From NCBI GenBank assembly GCA_013407085.1, contig JACCGJ010005107.1, positions 81,339-145,338 on the forward strand: a stretch of DNA of 64,000 bases, given 5' to 3'. The notes beneath the pieces were generated by a model that saw nothing but the letters and a program-made list of their open reading frames with translations, was not told where the DNA came from and searched no databases. This DNA is from Atriophallophorus winterbourni (taxonomy: Eukaryota; Platyhelminthes; Trematoda; Plagiorchiida; Microphallidae). Position 1 is the first letter of the stretch, and the number at the start of each line of letters is the position of its first letter. Position numbers and translations under genes: made by a program. Positions 48,351 through 60,376 of this stretch are shown piece by piece.

Positions 48351-50609
48351 TAATATTTATCTTTTAGTTTTTTCAGAATACGAAACGATGTTACCTTCCG
48401 ATTTTGTAAACCGACTTTAAACAATCTCAAGCAAATCCATTTATAAACATTGTCTTCATTTAGGATGGCCATGAAGATGCTAGAAATTGATTCCATCATA
48501 ACGTGAACAAACTTTATCTTGTTGCTTCAAGGTCGCAAACACTTAATCCAACACAAGTCACTCTTGACACTCAAACGCTATCTGTCGATTGCGGGTCAAG
48601 CTAAGTTTTCTTCGCACCCGGCTAAATAAACAATTACAAGTGGTCCACCTGGTGTATAGTTTGTGAGGGGCATGTGCTTCTAGGCTCTGTTGAACCTCAT
48701 GGATCAGGGCTTAATGTAGGTGGACAAGGGGTGTGAGGGTTTCAGCGTTGGTTAAATACCGTTATATGAACAAAGCTGGGATTGATGTTGGTCCGGACGT
48801 GCTCAATTTGACTTCAGGTTAAAAGCAGAATTTCGGTGAGTTTACTATAGATTTCGCCTGTTTTGATTCACAATTTTTAAATTATATTCGGTGTGCATTG
48901 AACCCGGCTCAATTTATACTCTTTTATTGATTGCCTAACTACATCACATACACGTTTGGTTCACACTCGAACTTCAAGATATAGACGGATCAAGCTTACT
49001 GATAAATAACTCTGAGCAGTGAGAAAGACATAAAATGGTTCTTTTGAATTCTCCCTTGCTACGTGATATTTTTGAGTGTGAAATTCGGATTTATGCTGAA
49101 ACCTTAGTGGGAAATAGAAGTATATTCCAATATTTGTGACGAAAGTAAAGAATCCTTTCAGGTGTTCCTGTGGATAGAATTGCGCTGGATGTTGGCAAGT
49201 AGCAACACCACAAAAATCAGTGATTCTGCATCGTTGATAAGATATATACTCAGGAGTCTGTAATTGTGAACACATTCATGATACCCCGGTAGCGAACATT
49301 ATAACGGCACTAGACCAACTTTTTTAAATCAGAGTTTTACGCATGACTTGCAATTAGTTCGGAGTGATGTTAGAATCAGAAAGCCCAAGGCAATCTCAGG
49401 GACACAAGCTAAGCCACAGTCATGCAATGTGCGCAATGCTGAAACACTGAATTCTTTTCAAAGGTGACAAAGGTCTGGCTTTCATGTTGTTACACTAATT
49501 TATACTAATCATAATTCATTGCTAAATATTAACACAAAATAAACGTTTCATACACCAATGTACATTGTTCGAGAAAGAAAATGTCTAAGTTAACTGTTTT
49601 GCCCACTCCATTTTCTGTTGACATTACGCTGCAACCAAAAGATGATTCTAACCTCATGTAAATGATTTTGAGTTCCAATTTGTGCCTCCTTCCGTGATAC
49701 CGCTCAAGAACACCTCATGGAGTAGCTCTGTAGTAACACAAGCGTCATTATTCTAAAAATGTTTCTAACATTGTTTTCGAACTAGACGATATCATGTTGC
49801 ATAGCTTGTACTGGATTCGGGATAAAGGGCATTTCCAATTTGATTAACCATGCACCCATTTAATCTAATGCCTACAACGATTGGTTGTTAGAAATAATTC
49901 GTTACGCGGAAAGTTGGTTGGAATTCAGCTACTTATAATGAATGAATTTACCCTTCCTTAGCTTTACAGCAGAACCTATTACACTAAAAATCACTTGAGT
50001 ATAAATTCTCTGAGATTATTGAGCTCATTCGTCTGTACAACCAGGTGAATCATTTAAGAAAACATCCAGTTTATATGTGGTCTTAGCATCCAAAGCAACA
50101 GTACTGGCTTCAGTGCACTAGCATACACCTTTAGGGATGAGTGTTTGCTTCATATTGTCCTTCGAATTGTGTGCAGCACTAGGAGCATCTATTGCAAAAA
50201 ATTCATCATAAAGGTTGACTTCTTTGACCTGCGATAAGCACTCTCTAAACCGGACGAGAATCATCACGATCTCCTCAATCCAGATTTCCATTCTTCCGGC
50301 CTAGTAGCTTATGGGCTTGAAAATACACGAAAATTCAGTTTTTATTGTGACAACCTATCATATAAACTGTTTCTGTGGCCCATTAGATTTTAGCGTTCAC
50401 AAAATGACCACCCGGTCACCCTCCGTTAAACCGTTTCAACAGATGTGAAACGTTTGCGGAATAAATAACGGACACCTCGAGAGACATGCATAACCCTTTG
50501 AGGCACAACACGGTTTAATAGAACAAATTCAAGCGTAACTAACTTGATCACGGCAATAAATGATCGGACACTAGCATTCGGAGCGGAAGTTGTTTGCACG
50601 CCAGTTGTT
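48351..50609. other. No gene recognised
   Basis: A 104-codon open stretch on minus (48961-49275) has several Cys and His residues but no zinc-finger spacing or other motif I can name. No other signal. Confidence 0.4.
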
Positions 50610-50672
50610 TAATATATATATATATTATATATATATATATATTATATATATATATATATGTATGTGTGTGGT
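50610..50672. repeat. (TA)n microsatellite
   Basis: About 50 bases of alternating TA interrupted twice by a TTA phase slip, followed by a short TGTGTG run. Long TA tracts of this type extrude cruciforms easily and are often length-polymorphic. Confidence 0.95.
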
Positions 50673-53600
50673 GTATCTTTTTAAACGCAAGGCATAACTA
50701 AGAATAAACGACTTAATTTTTTATCGATTTATGTTACGGACGGAGTCACGCCTGGTCAAATACTGCTCCTAGTAAACACAAATGATCTGCCCTAAATGTT
50801 AAGGGTTAAACTTGTTCTTTGGCTGACGACGTAAAACACTGGATGAAGATAAATCCCGTGGAGCAATGAGTAATTTTAAAAGCAGAATTTAAAAAAAACA
50901 TCGATATAGAACAAACTGACTTTCAATTTACATTGCAGCCATTTCTTTTTCTATACGCTTGTTTTTCTAACTCTTTAGTGGACTATATCGGAGACGTCTT
51001 TGTGTGCAGATATCTGAAAAACACTCTTTATTACGAGGCAGAATGCAAGCATACATGCAGCATACTCGGAGGCATTTCTCGTGGATCTTAACGACGAACA
51101 TACACAATATCTACACAGAGCAGAAGTTCTACCACTATGGTTGGAAAAGTACGCATGATGATGTATTATATCTCAACCATAACGATTGCTGGATTATGAA
51201 CCCTAACATTTGAGCAGAATTTTAAGCTCGATTTGAGCAGCCTCCAGCGTGAGCGTATTCAGAATTCTAGAATATGACATGCCGCGCCCAGTCCACTTGG
51301 GCACTTAATTAAAATTGGTTCAGGCCTCTCGACAAACAGTTGTAAGCTTACCCTTCAAATGAAACACTCCAGCCTAAAATGTCCTCGGAACATATACTCG
51401 GTCTATGAATGTTTATTCTGTAATTCTTTATCATCCAATATTATGTCATCACCGAGTGTACCGATTTTTAAAATAAATGGAAGCTTGTGTGCCGTATAAA
51501 CTTTTGTTTCACGATTTTACTGAAAACCATCAATGATGCCGTTACTCATGCGCTCTTGGAAAACGTGCATTTTCCTCCAACATTTTGTCCCACCCTAGTT
51601 CATGCATAGAACAATCTTTACTCCTCCTTCGAACCACATGGATCGAAATATAAAAGTACTGTTGATAAGAATGTTGTGCGAATATCCTATGTTACTCTAC
51701 ATCCATTTGTTTTTTACCATAAATCTTGAATCTTCCTTCTTGCACTTGAGTTACACCAAATTTATCTCGCGATTGTCTAAAGGATGGTTTCGAGATTACA
51801 ACTTCACAGCATGATTTGGATAAACTTTCGCTATTTCATACCACCCCGGGGTGTTTGAGTTTAGTCAAGTGTGCACAGCTGGACTGTATCCGTGCCGTTC
51901 TCTTCAGCGGGATTCGAGCGCATACCGCCTACTTCACTTCTCCAAGGGAGCTTGAGCAGCACACTACCGGATTACCCGGTAACTTATCCGAACTCCTCGG
52001 GCAAATTAATTATCATTTAACACGTGCCGCGTTCACGGGATGGAAGCATGTGTTTTTCCTCTCATCGAATCGCCCCATTACCACTGACCTATTGGATTGT
52101 GAAAGTTTTCGTTTTAGTTCTCGCGGTTTATGTGCTCCCATGTGATGGATTGACACAAAAGCAGGAATGAACTATTTGCGTATGTCTACTTGTGCGATTC
52201 GATGCAATAGAACAGACTAGATAGGTTTTAAATGACTTACTCTACATCAAAAAACGATTTTTGTTCTGATACAGAACCAGTATCAATAAATAAGAGAACC
52301 AAGAGAAGCGTGATATATTCTATTCAACATCATCTAACTTTCATATCTGGATTGATTATACTTCAAAATTTGTGAAATAAAAATCTCAATGTCACTTTAA
52401 CGAAGTTATCAGCCCTCCATGGTCAAACGATCATCTCCTTTTGACAATGAAGATAGGAACAATCGGAACGATAGATGGTTCATAACCACAAGAATTTGAT
52501 GGTAGTACGATGCAGCTCGATCGAGTTTTCAATGTGCCTATACATTGAGAAACTGTTTAATCTTCTGGCTGTTTGTTATCTATGAACGTAGGGTTGTTCA
52601 ACCTGCCGTAGTTAGTGAAAGGAGCGGTTCACAGTATTCGCAATGCTATTAGTAGCTGCGATTGATATAGCAATAAGACAATAAATTAACGGAAAGTTTG
52701 TAGATAAAGTGTGTAAATGATGGAATGAATTAAATGGATGATAGTTTTCTTCGAATAGCTAAAAAGCTATCTATGCTGGAGTTCATGTCACACATTAGAA
52801 GACCTTAGAAAATAGAATCGCTTCGTTCATCTTCAACAAGATGGGTTGGGAAAATCAACTTTTATGTTGCCATATCACCCTTCATTTATAATGGGCATAA
52901 GGGTAGATTGAAATGGGAAAAATAATACTGCTTCATTCGGGTAAAATTTCCTCAAAAACTATTTGGGACGGCTGATCAAAATAGAGGTGTGTTGCTTGTG
53001 TTGCAATCCTTCTGGGGCCAAAATGACATTTATCCTCAGTTCCTCGGGTGCCCTGTGGCTCAATCATTTTCATGCTTTTTATTTCGGAAGCGAGTACCAT
53101 TCAGCATGAATCTGTCGGAGAGCAGGAACTTGTTCAACTAATTTCGGTGTAATTACAGCAATATAAGTATGGTGGTCGAACTTCAGAAGCTCCATATTGA
53201 TCTGTAGTTGAGGGCCTAAAAATTTTTCTTCCTCGACAAGATGGAAACCATACAAATATTGTTATTTTGTTAAACCCTATTGGCTTAAACCCATATCTAC
53301 TTGTGTGCACATGTGAATGAACAGGTTGGTCCTGTCATCTCAATTCAATCGCTTTCAAATTTCAAGGTTTGTTTGCTTCTTCCTCGACATAGTTCACCTG
53401 TATACAGATTTTTTCAGAGACGTTCGATAATCTCCAATCAAACACTCCAATGATTGTTGGCTGTTTAAAATGCGCCAATTCAAGATATCAACTTGGCTGA
53501 GCATTTTATTCCGCTTAGTGAGAAACAGTTTGGCGAATCCCGTCGAATGAATATCAAATGAATCACATGGTCAAGATTTTCGTTGATTAAAACCATCATT

Positions 53601-53989
53601 CAAACCAGGGTTCCCATGGTTGATGGCTTGGCATCTAAAACGACGTTTTTAGCAATCTTCCGCTCGCCTACCTACCACCGATGAAGACACACTTGTCGGG
53701 CTCCTATTGCTTTATGATTGACATGCGAATGACAGTTGAAACGCGTGGGATTCATTCGAGTTGTGTCGTTGGACACAAGCAACAGCGACGTCAGTCAAGG
53801 ACCACACCTTATGCGGATCAACATCAGCGTCAGGTTGAATTACCGAGGACTGCATGTGAAGTGGCTTGTAAGTTGTGCATTATCAAATGAGCTGACGAAA
53901 ATAATTGAGCGCAAACTGTTGTCGTACGGTGATTGGTATAAGTCGAACAAAGCTTTGCTTGTTCGCATGTATCTACTTGAATGCACGTA
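50673..53989. other. No gene recognised
   Basis: AT-rich with several open stretches of 70-110 codons (51602-51814, 51816-52145, 53681-53993) that show no known domain. A subfamily-B-like fragment (GTGAATGAACAGGTTGGTCC) lies near 53310-53335. Confidence 0.4.
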
Positions 53990-54300
53990 TTGACTTTAAC
54001 TTGATATGTAGAGGGATAGAGTGACTACACACACAATGTTCACGGATTGATTGTAGGCATTATTTTTTGTCGTACGTGGTAGATTTTTCTCGAGTTCCAT
54101 ACCTTGGTAGATTCTCTCTGCATAAGGAATTAGACCTACACGTGGACACGAACATTATTCCGGAGCCATATGCTCCACTCGTTATATACTATTATTTTTC
54201 ACATTTTCATTTTAATCTTAATCCTTTGGTGTTGAAAACCGTTCCTTTTTCTCTCAACCGTAAATTCTTGAATCCATGAATCGCTGAATCCTATTGCAGT
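53990..54300 (+). pseudogene. CR1-like LINE 3' end
   Basis: The end of this stretch (AAATTCTTGAATCCATGAAT and GCTGAATCC, 54262-54290) is a degenerate version of the CCTTGAAT tail at 29341-29372. It is preceded by F-H-F-N-L-N-P-L-V-L-type codons resembling the hydrophobic end of that ORF. A short, strongly decayed 3' remnant. Confidence 0.5.
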
Positions 54301-54684
54301 TCATGTAAATATTCACTGAATGACACACTAGTTGCGTCTTTGGGACCGAATGCCCTCAAATTTGTTGAAACAAATTCATTAAAATTAAATGGAAAAGTGG
54401 ATCGGCTTTTCTCTGTGTGTATTTAGGGGCTGCACGAATATTTGCAAATTCTAACGTGACTGAGCAGTCAGACTGATGAATGCTCAACTTTACAAGCGAA
54501 GTTCGGTTGCCAATTTTGAGGAATATTTTGAAGTACACCTCGCTCGTTGTAGATTTGGTAACGTGTGATAAGCAAAGCTATAGAAAAGCGAACACACTGA
54601 ACAGGCGTAAATCGGCACACTAAACATGATCATGCTATTTCGATGTGATTGAAACAAAGGGGCTAACATTTTATAACAATTTAC

Positions 54685-54790
54685 GGGATCGGCAAAGGTA
54701 TACTTGAATGCCATTGTTAAACAGCAATGTTCAGATATGGATTCACAACGAGATTCCCGGTCAGTGAGAGAGGATGTGAGCACCACAAAT
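54685..54790 (-). repeat. Hammerhead repeat, subfamily A, body fragment
   Basis: GTATACTTGAATGCCATTGT, AATGTTCAGATATGGATTCA and GAGAGGATGTGAGCAC mark part of the subfamily-A body without the ribozyme. It lies just before the foldback element. Confidence 0.6.
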
Positions 54791-54975
54791 TCGCGGGGAT
54801 ATTTAGTGTGTTCACTTAGAATCAACTCCAATGGCACCGTCTGTTGCGATTCGGTTTAATGATTGAACCCGAGTGGGAGAGCTGTGTGATGGGAATATGG
54901 CCCGCGCGCTTTCTGCTGGAGAATGTATGAATTGTAAATGAAATGTAATAAGTTTGGGACCGATCGTGTATTCAT

Positions 54976-55313
54976 AATGCAAAGAAATTTGAGTGCAATC
55001 GGTAAGAGCGGTTTTGGGTAACGTTTCATTTCTGACACAGAAGCTTCGTCAGACCAAGGGTGATAATCAAGACAGGGTTACACACTAGTAGGAAAATCGA
55101 CCACTGATCATGGTCATTCCCACGAGACGTGACACACTGTAGGCGTACTATAGGCAGCTTAGCGGTAAGGTCAACTCGGTGGCGGGGGGTTGACTACTAC
55201 TTAATCATGTTCCCTGTCCTGACTATCACCCTTGGTCTCACGAAGCTTCTGTGTCAGAAGTGAAACGTTACCCAAAACTGCTCTAACCGATTGCACTCAA
55301 ATTTCTTTGCATT
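54976..55313. repeat. Foldback (long inverted repeat) element
   Basis: Left arm 54976-55077 and right arm 55212-55313 are reverse complements over about 102 bases with only a handful of mismatches (for example GGTAAGAGCGGTTTTGGGTA pairs with the complement of TACCCAAAACTGCTCTAACC). The loop is 134 bases and includes a GGCGGGGGG run. Inside each arm is a smaller palindrome, CAGAAGCTTCG within TCTGAC/GTCAGA. A transcript would form a hairpin of about 100 bp. Single-arm relatives are at 17612-17690 and 34625-34680. Confidence 0.85.
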
Positions 55314-56160
55314 GTAAATGATTCGTTTATAAAGCCCGTCAGTTATCCGACTTCTGTCATATAAGAACAAATACCACTCGTTAACGAATACCTTTGTGCA
55401 AGGATAGTTACACTGTTGGAATATGGCCTTGCCATTTTTAGTAAATGTCTATTAAATTAATGCTAATTCCGTTGTTAAATTAAAGTTTTGTCAGATTGAG
55501 AGTAAATCGAGAAACGAAAATTTGTATGAAAGAACAACTGAATTGGTAATCGCTAACATTTTTGTACATGAATAAGCCATCTTCTTCTAGGACTTGTCGA
55601 ACAGAAAATCACCAGGTTTGACGAGAGCAATACCAACAGTGACAAGTTTATGTAAAGCGTGAGTGAATTTGCCTTGATACGCACGCAGGCAATATGTGTG
55701 AGTCGAAGCTGTAATCTTTGATATATGATCGCAATGCACTCTGCTAGGGCCGACGATCAAGTGTTAGGAACCAACCCACCACCAAACGCATAATGCACAA
55801 ACTGATTCCGCATATTACAACATGCAGCAGGGGACTTCAAATCGGCCAAGCACGTCTTTATCCGATTTTTGTTAAATTTTAACGTTGTCTATTCGCCAAT
55901 TTCATCATGTTTTCGAATCAACGGAAGTCAATTTTGGACGCGCATTGTTTAAACGAAATAGGTGATACCGATATTTATATCGGAGCCCTTGTCCAAAATA
56001 GGTTGGTTACGGTATTTGCTAGCAACCTGGATCATATGTGGAAGAAATATCGTTTAGCTGACAAATTGTAAATTGATGTCGTGACCCGTTCGTCATTTTT
56101 TAATTTTGTGGGGAAATTATTACAATTGCTGAAAATTCGTTCAAATGAATAAAGTCAATT
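55314..56160. other. No gene recognised
   Basis: AT-rich spacer. No coding signal or recurrent repeat seen. Confidence 0.4.
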
Positions 56161-56205
56161 TCTTCTTCTTCTTCTTCTTCTTATTATTATTATTATTATT
56201 ATTCT
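56161..56205. repeat. (TTC)n(TTA)n microsatellite
   Basis: About seven TTC units followed directly by about seven TTA units. It lies about 120 bases before a candidate first exon. Confidence 0.95.
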
Positions 56206-56323
56206 AGCAATTATTACTTTGTGATTGGTGATTTCCGGTCGAAAACCAGTTTACACAAGCGCCTTGAGCAATCGAGTTTCGTACAGTTCTCTGTGCTTAT
56301 TGTATCAACACAACAAAGACAAA

Positions 56324-56449
56324 ATGGTTGATACAAACCTCAAACGATTGTGCGTTGCACTGCAAGCAGCAAACGTGAACAGCCTTACGACAGACCGATT
56401 CGAACTATTCAAGGTCGATATACGAGCACGGAATATGAGAAATTTTAAG
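56324..56449 (+). CDS. Candidate first coding exon of an unknown gene
   Basis: ATG at 56324 in a good context (AAAATGG) opens 42 codons that end exactly at a consensus donor (AAG|GTGAGT, 56450) in phase 0. The peptide starts MVDTNLKRLCVALQAA and ends in a basic stretch (R-A-R-N-M-R-N-F-K). It matches no family I recognise. A hammerhead-repeat fragment lies in the presumed intron just downstream. No downstream exon was found, so this rests only on the start and donor context. Confidence 0.25.
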
Positions 56450-56484
56450 GTGAGTATTCTTGAACCCTCAGAAAGGACAGTTAT

Positions 56485-56595
56485 TCAAACGCATGCGGAT
56501 CCTGATCATACTGTCCCTACTTGATGAGCCCAAACAGCCCGAAACCGGTCGTGGGGTGTGTGACGGAAAAGCATGCAAATGAATATTTTGTTTGA
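56485..56595 (+). repeat. Hammerhead repeat, subfamily B, fragment
   Basis: Fragment with the GCGGATCCTGATCATACTGT lead-in, a subfamily-B ribozyme and the GACGGAAAAGCATGCAAATG block. It resembles the copy at 43330. Confidence 0.75.
56507..56565 (+). ncRNA. Hammerhead ribozyme, subfamily B, degenerate
   Basis: TTGATGA at 56521-56527 (first core C changed to T), GAAA at 56541-56544, an intact palindromic ACCGGT and C at the cleavage position 56550, followed by GTGGGG. The bases flanking the core before TTGATGA (CCTAC) pair with GTGGG for stem I. Stem II has decayed to one or two pairs. Predicted inactive. Confidence 0.65.
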
Positions 56596-57289
56596 CATTT
56601 ATTCTTGTTCATTGAACTCGATGCAAAACGGTGTTCACGATAGATTGATGGTCTAAATATATTCGTGTTTTTGTGATGTCTGGTCTCACATGAAATTAAT
56701 AAGTCGTACGCATGACTCGAAGCAATTTTTCCGCTCACATATTAGTCAGCCTTAAGAGATGAGCTTTCCTCGCGTTAGAAAATGACCAATATTCGGGAAT
56801 AACCTGTGTAAACAATCTGAGCGCTCATTCATTGGTGTGATTGTTTGCAAAGCCGCAGGTGAGGCTCAACAAGCCACACGCGGGTGACATCTCAAATTAC
56901 ATGAATCTCTCTGGGTGGCGACTGCTAACCGTACGGTCCACTCGGTGTGTGTGTGGATTTGTATTACACACACATACATGCACCACACATACCGAGCTTG
57001 TACACGTACACAGCCGCACACAAAGCTAGACGTGGTCACGACGTGTTTGCATTGTGCGTGCGTACGTGCGTGCGTGCATGCGACGAGAATTCGGGAGGAG
57101 TTGTCAACTTTCGCCGCGAGGGTAACCTTACTCGCTGGAACAGCTATTCAAGCGGATGTCAGGTGTAGCACGTTTGACAAACATTAGCGATTGCACGTCT
57201 GTGTGCGTGTGCATGGCGTTGTGAGAGCATGTTAGCGATGACGCGATCCAATGATAGCTTAGTGATTTAAAAATGTCTCGATGTGTTCC
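56596..57289. other. No gene recognised; CA/TG- and TGCG-rich tracts
   Basis: Contains a CACACA/TACATGCACC-rich tract (56955-57025) and a GTGCGTACGTGCGTGCGTGC tract (about 57055-57080), both of low complexity. Overlapping open frames here are produced by these tracts. Confidence 0.5.
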
Positions 57290-57530
57290 AGGAGGCCCCT
57301 ACACGATTGCTAAACGGTCTAAACGCGCCTCAAGCGCTTGGCCAGGAATCACTTTGTGATGCAGTATTTGAATATCGCGTTATACAAGTTTAATTTTGTT
57401 TAACGCTTTTTCACTGTTTCAAGGCTCACTGAACCTGATCTTACTGTCTCCACCTGATGACGGCAAACAGCCAGAAACCGGTAGTGGTGTGTAAGGGATG
57501 GGGATGTGAGCTCCACAATACGCTCATTCG
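57290..57530 (+). repeat. Hammerhead repeat, subfamily A, most complete unit
   Basis: Plus-oriented unit: CGCCTCAAGCGCTTGGCCAG, the AATCACTTTGTGATGC hairpin, a shortened GCGTTATAC region, CACTGTTTCAAGGCTCACTG, then a complete ribozyme (57440-57495) and the GATGGGGATGTGAGC boundary. Almost one full unit length (about 240 bp), making it a good reference for the subfamily. Confidence 0.85.
57440..57495 (+). ncRNA. Hammerhead ribozyme, subfamily A, conserved core
   Basis: CTTAC (57440-57444), TGTCT, CCAC (57450-57453), CTGATGA (57454-57460), stem II GGC-AAACA-GCC (57462-57472) closed by C57461 and A57473, GAAA (57474-57477), CCGG, T57482, A57483 as the cleavage-site base, GTGG (57484-57487), TGT and GTAAG (57491-57495). 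Stem I forms from CCAC/GTGG and CTTAC/GTAAG around an asymmetric internal loop, the usual place for the loop-loop contact. Predicted cleavage is after A57483. Same length (56) and nearly the same sequence as 34325-34380. Confidence 0.82.
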
Positions 57531-57959
57531 TCTTCTAACCTCGTTTAAAATTGTTACGTCGATAGGACGAGGACATAGGGTTGTAACTTTGACAATTCAA
57601 ATTTCAAACACGGCGACCGTGTAATGAACTTACTGTTCCTCTCGTATGAAGTACACGACGAATCCTATGAAGCAAGTAATTATGTAGTCTTTGCGAAGAA
57701 AATCCCACGGTATGCGATATCAGACTCCACAGCGTCAAGTTTGATCCTCTGTAGCCATCTTATCGTAAAATCGAGAATAACGCAGGAATGTATTTTACTC
57801 AGGAAAAATTTCATCACAAATAGGACTTTGTCGATTCCGTTACAGGTGTTCATACACAAACGATTGAATCGAACAGAAACCTTCTAAGCAGCCTAATATG
57901 TGTCAAAGCGACCGGGGTCGTTCTACTTGCTAACAAAACATAAATATCTGCATGTTTTA
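57531..57959. other. No gene recognised
   Basis: An 87-codon open stretch (57624-57887, plus) has no recognisable domain or splice context. Confidence 0.4.
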
Positions 57960-58170
57960 TCACACACCACAAGACCACAATCTTCTCTCGAGTCGACACG
58001 TTTAAACGCATCTATGTGTGTATGTGATTAAACAAGTTGGTCCTACCAGTCTTATCCAGCAGCGGTTAATATGTTCACAGCTTCCTTACCATTTTCTCCT
58101 CAGTTCCAAGTCATTCAGATTCCTACAAACAGCACGAAACCGGTCTTGGTCAGGGTGTGGGGAAAGTGTG
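57960..58170 (+). repeat. Hammerhead repeat, subfamily B, decayed unit
   Basis: Plus-oriented unit with GTGATTAAACAAGTTGGTCC, a spacer equivalent to the GTAAAC...CTTGAAACAG body, and ACAGCACGAAACCGGTC of the ribozyme at about 58127-58146. CTGATGA is lost. Confidence 0.65.
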
Positions 58171-59779
58171 TAAAAATGGATGCTTGTTCAGTCCATGCGT
58201 TTAAGCTATGGTGGAACAGGTTGGAGATGCTAGACTAATCCAAAGGTAGCCTCAAAGTTCACGATATCGCGATATTTTGGTTCCGGGTGTAGCGGATAGA
58301 ATTATCAATCTTGTATGCTCTACCAACAGTGTGTTCGTTGTTTGAACTTTGTGTTTTATTGAAACAGAGAGCGCTTAATAAAACTCTCTCTATTGAATTA
58401 GGCAGCTGACACTGAAATGGAGTATTGGACGGGTACTCGAATAGCAGTGAATCTTTGAAAGGCAATTAGATCCACGTCAACAGTTTTGTTCGGGTTGACA
58501 ACAAAAAATTGTCATGCATGATAAGGGGTTGTACAGGCTTTATCCAACTCCTTGAGGCCAACATCTCCAGGTCATGGAAAACGATGGTGATCCCCTTTCG
58601 CCTTCGGTTAACCATACACTCGAAGTATCGTGCTACGTGATGTCTCTTCAACATTCCGTAACACAATCATTCATATGGGTCTTCTGAGGGTTGTCCTGCG
58701 CCAACCAGATGACTCAAATGTCGAGCATTTCAATCTCTTCTAACGCTCTACAGAGAGAGAATTACAGTGTTTTTTATTGTTTTGACATAATGCATACATG
58801 TAAATATGTACACAATTTGAATATAATCCTCACGCTGATCACGTGTTCTGTTTTGGAACAGGAATCTTGCATGTGACTACGTAAGTTAAACGTTGAAAAT
58901 TGTGTTCCGATTTATTGGGAACAATCATCAGAAAACTTAAATTGTTATTGGTGATATCTCCAGATTATTGATCTCGATTCTCCTTTATTTATCGGGAAAT
59001 CACATTTCTCCTATTTTACATCGGACGAGCAATGGGATAATATGTGATCGAAAAGTGTTACTTGAAGAAGAAGATGAAAGAAAGAAATGGCTTGCTTTGT
59101 GTAAATGAATCTTCATCAATAATATTATTTCAACCATATAAAAAATACTTTTCCGAAAACGTTACGTAACCAAAGGATTCAATGTTGAAATTTACACCGT
59201 CAGTCGCCTCCTTAGACCAAGAATAAATTTCGATTGATCAACCAAATAGAGGACAAGTTAAGGGACAAAAGAATTCCTGAATTTTTCAGTCCTCGAATAA
59301 GAAACGAGATATTGGCTTCACGTAGATGAGAACTATTTGCAAGCCATGAGTATGTGTGGATTATCAGACGAAATGACCCTGATCAATCTGTCAAATTCAC
59401 GGAAGTCTCGATCGACGATCATATATCGAATTAACTCGGTCGAGGATAGCTCAGTTTTGTGATAACCTTAATGCCTCTTTTGATAATCAGGAAATCCTTT
59501 ACAAGTATACCGGTATGTTGGGAACAATGCAGGAAAAAACAAAATGTCTAACTGCATCAGGTGAAACGAATAGGGAACACAGGCGTAGGGCATAGAACAA
59601 TCGCATTCCAACCTTCAAGAACTGTGCAGTCACATAATCACGGTAATTCAAGGTTTACCAGTTAAGACTTTGTGATGACATAACGCCAAGATACTTAAAA
59701 CAAGTGCTTCTGCTGAACTCAGATCCAATGAAGGAAGCCCGAAGAATTCCTTGACCAATCAAGATCGAGAAAATTACCT
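58171..59779. other. No gene recognised
   Basis: AT-rich region downstream of the odd-skipped-type exon (minus strand). I searched it by eye for the next zinc-finger exon (Y-x-H-S-K-E-K-P-F-K-C type) and did not see one. Confidence 0.4.
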
Positions 59780-60180
59780 ATTTACAAGTTGCGCTTGTAT
59801 GCGACTGTTGGATAAGGTTGGTATTATCAACCTGTTCAATCACATGAGGCAAACTTATGTAGACTGGGTTTGAACCCATGATCATGAACAAAAAAGCTCA
59901 TTTGCATGCATTTCCATCAAACACACACATACCACGACCGGTTTCGTGCTGTTTACACACATGAGGTAGGGACAGTAGGATCGGGACATGTATGCTCTTG
60001 AAACAGTTGAAGAATGGTAAACAAGTTGCGCTTGTATGCCACTGTAGGGTAAACTTGGTACGACCAACCTGTTCGATGATATGAGCCCACACTCATTTGC
60101 ATGCATTTCCATCACACCCACCAGTTTCATGCTGTTCGCACTCACCAGGTAGGGCTAGTAGGACCACTCATGCGATCCTA
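59780..60180 (-). repeat. Hammerhead repeat array, subfamily B, tandem units
   Basis: Two ribozyme-bearing units 183 bases apart plus part of a third. The left ribozyme (59936-59971, minus) has a proper stem II and GAAACCGGTC but CTCATGT in place of CTGATGA. The right one (60118-60155) has CTGGTGA, GAAA and a G at the cleavage position. Each unit body contains palindromes: TGGGTTTGAACCCA and ATGATCAT near 59866-59885, TTGGTACGACCAA near 60056-60068. The unit is shorter than subfamily A (about 246). Confidence 0.8.
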
Positions 60181-60376
60181 AAGGCCATGGAGCCGGTTCC
60201 TTTGCTCTTTTTTGCATTAAATTTAACCTATCCAGAGCAGATAATCTGTGTGATGCATAACTTCAAAATATGCTGTGCGGTGGAGCGAGAATGAATTTTT
60301 TTCCAGCTCTAAAAGAACAAAAGTGTCATCATTGAATTTATTTCGGACCTGTGAAGAATGAAAATTTTATTCTCAC

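Noticed and set aside
51602..52145. Two consecutive plus-strand open frames of 70 and 109 codons.
   Set aside because: No recognisable domain, no splice context and no repeat similarity; compatible with chance in this composition.
56841..57187. Three overlapping open frames of 60-90 codons rich in T, H and C.
   Set aside because: They result from CA/TG and TGCG low-complexity tracts.
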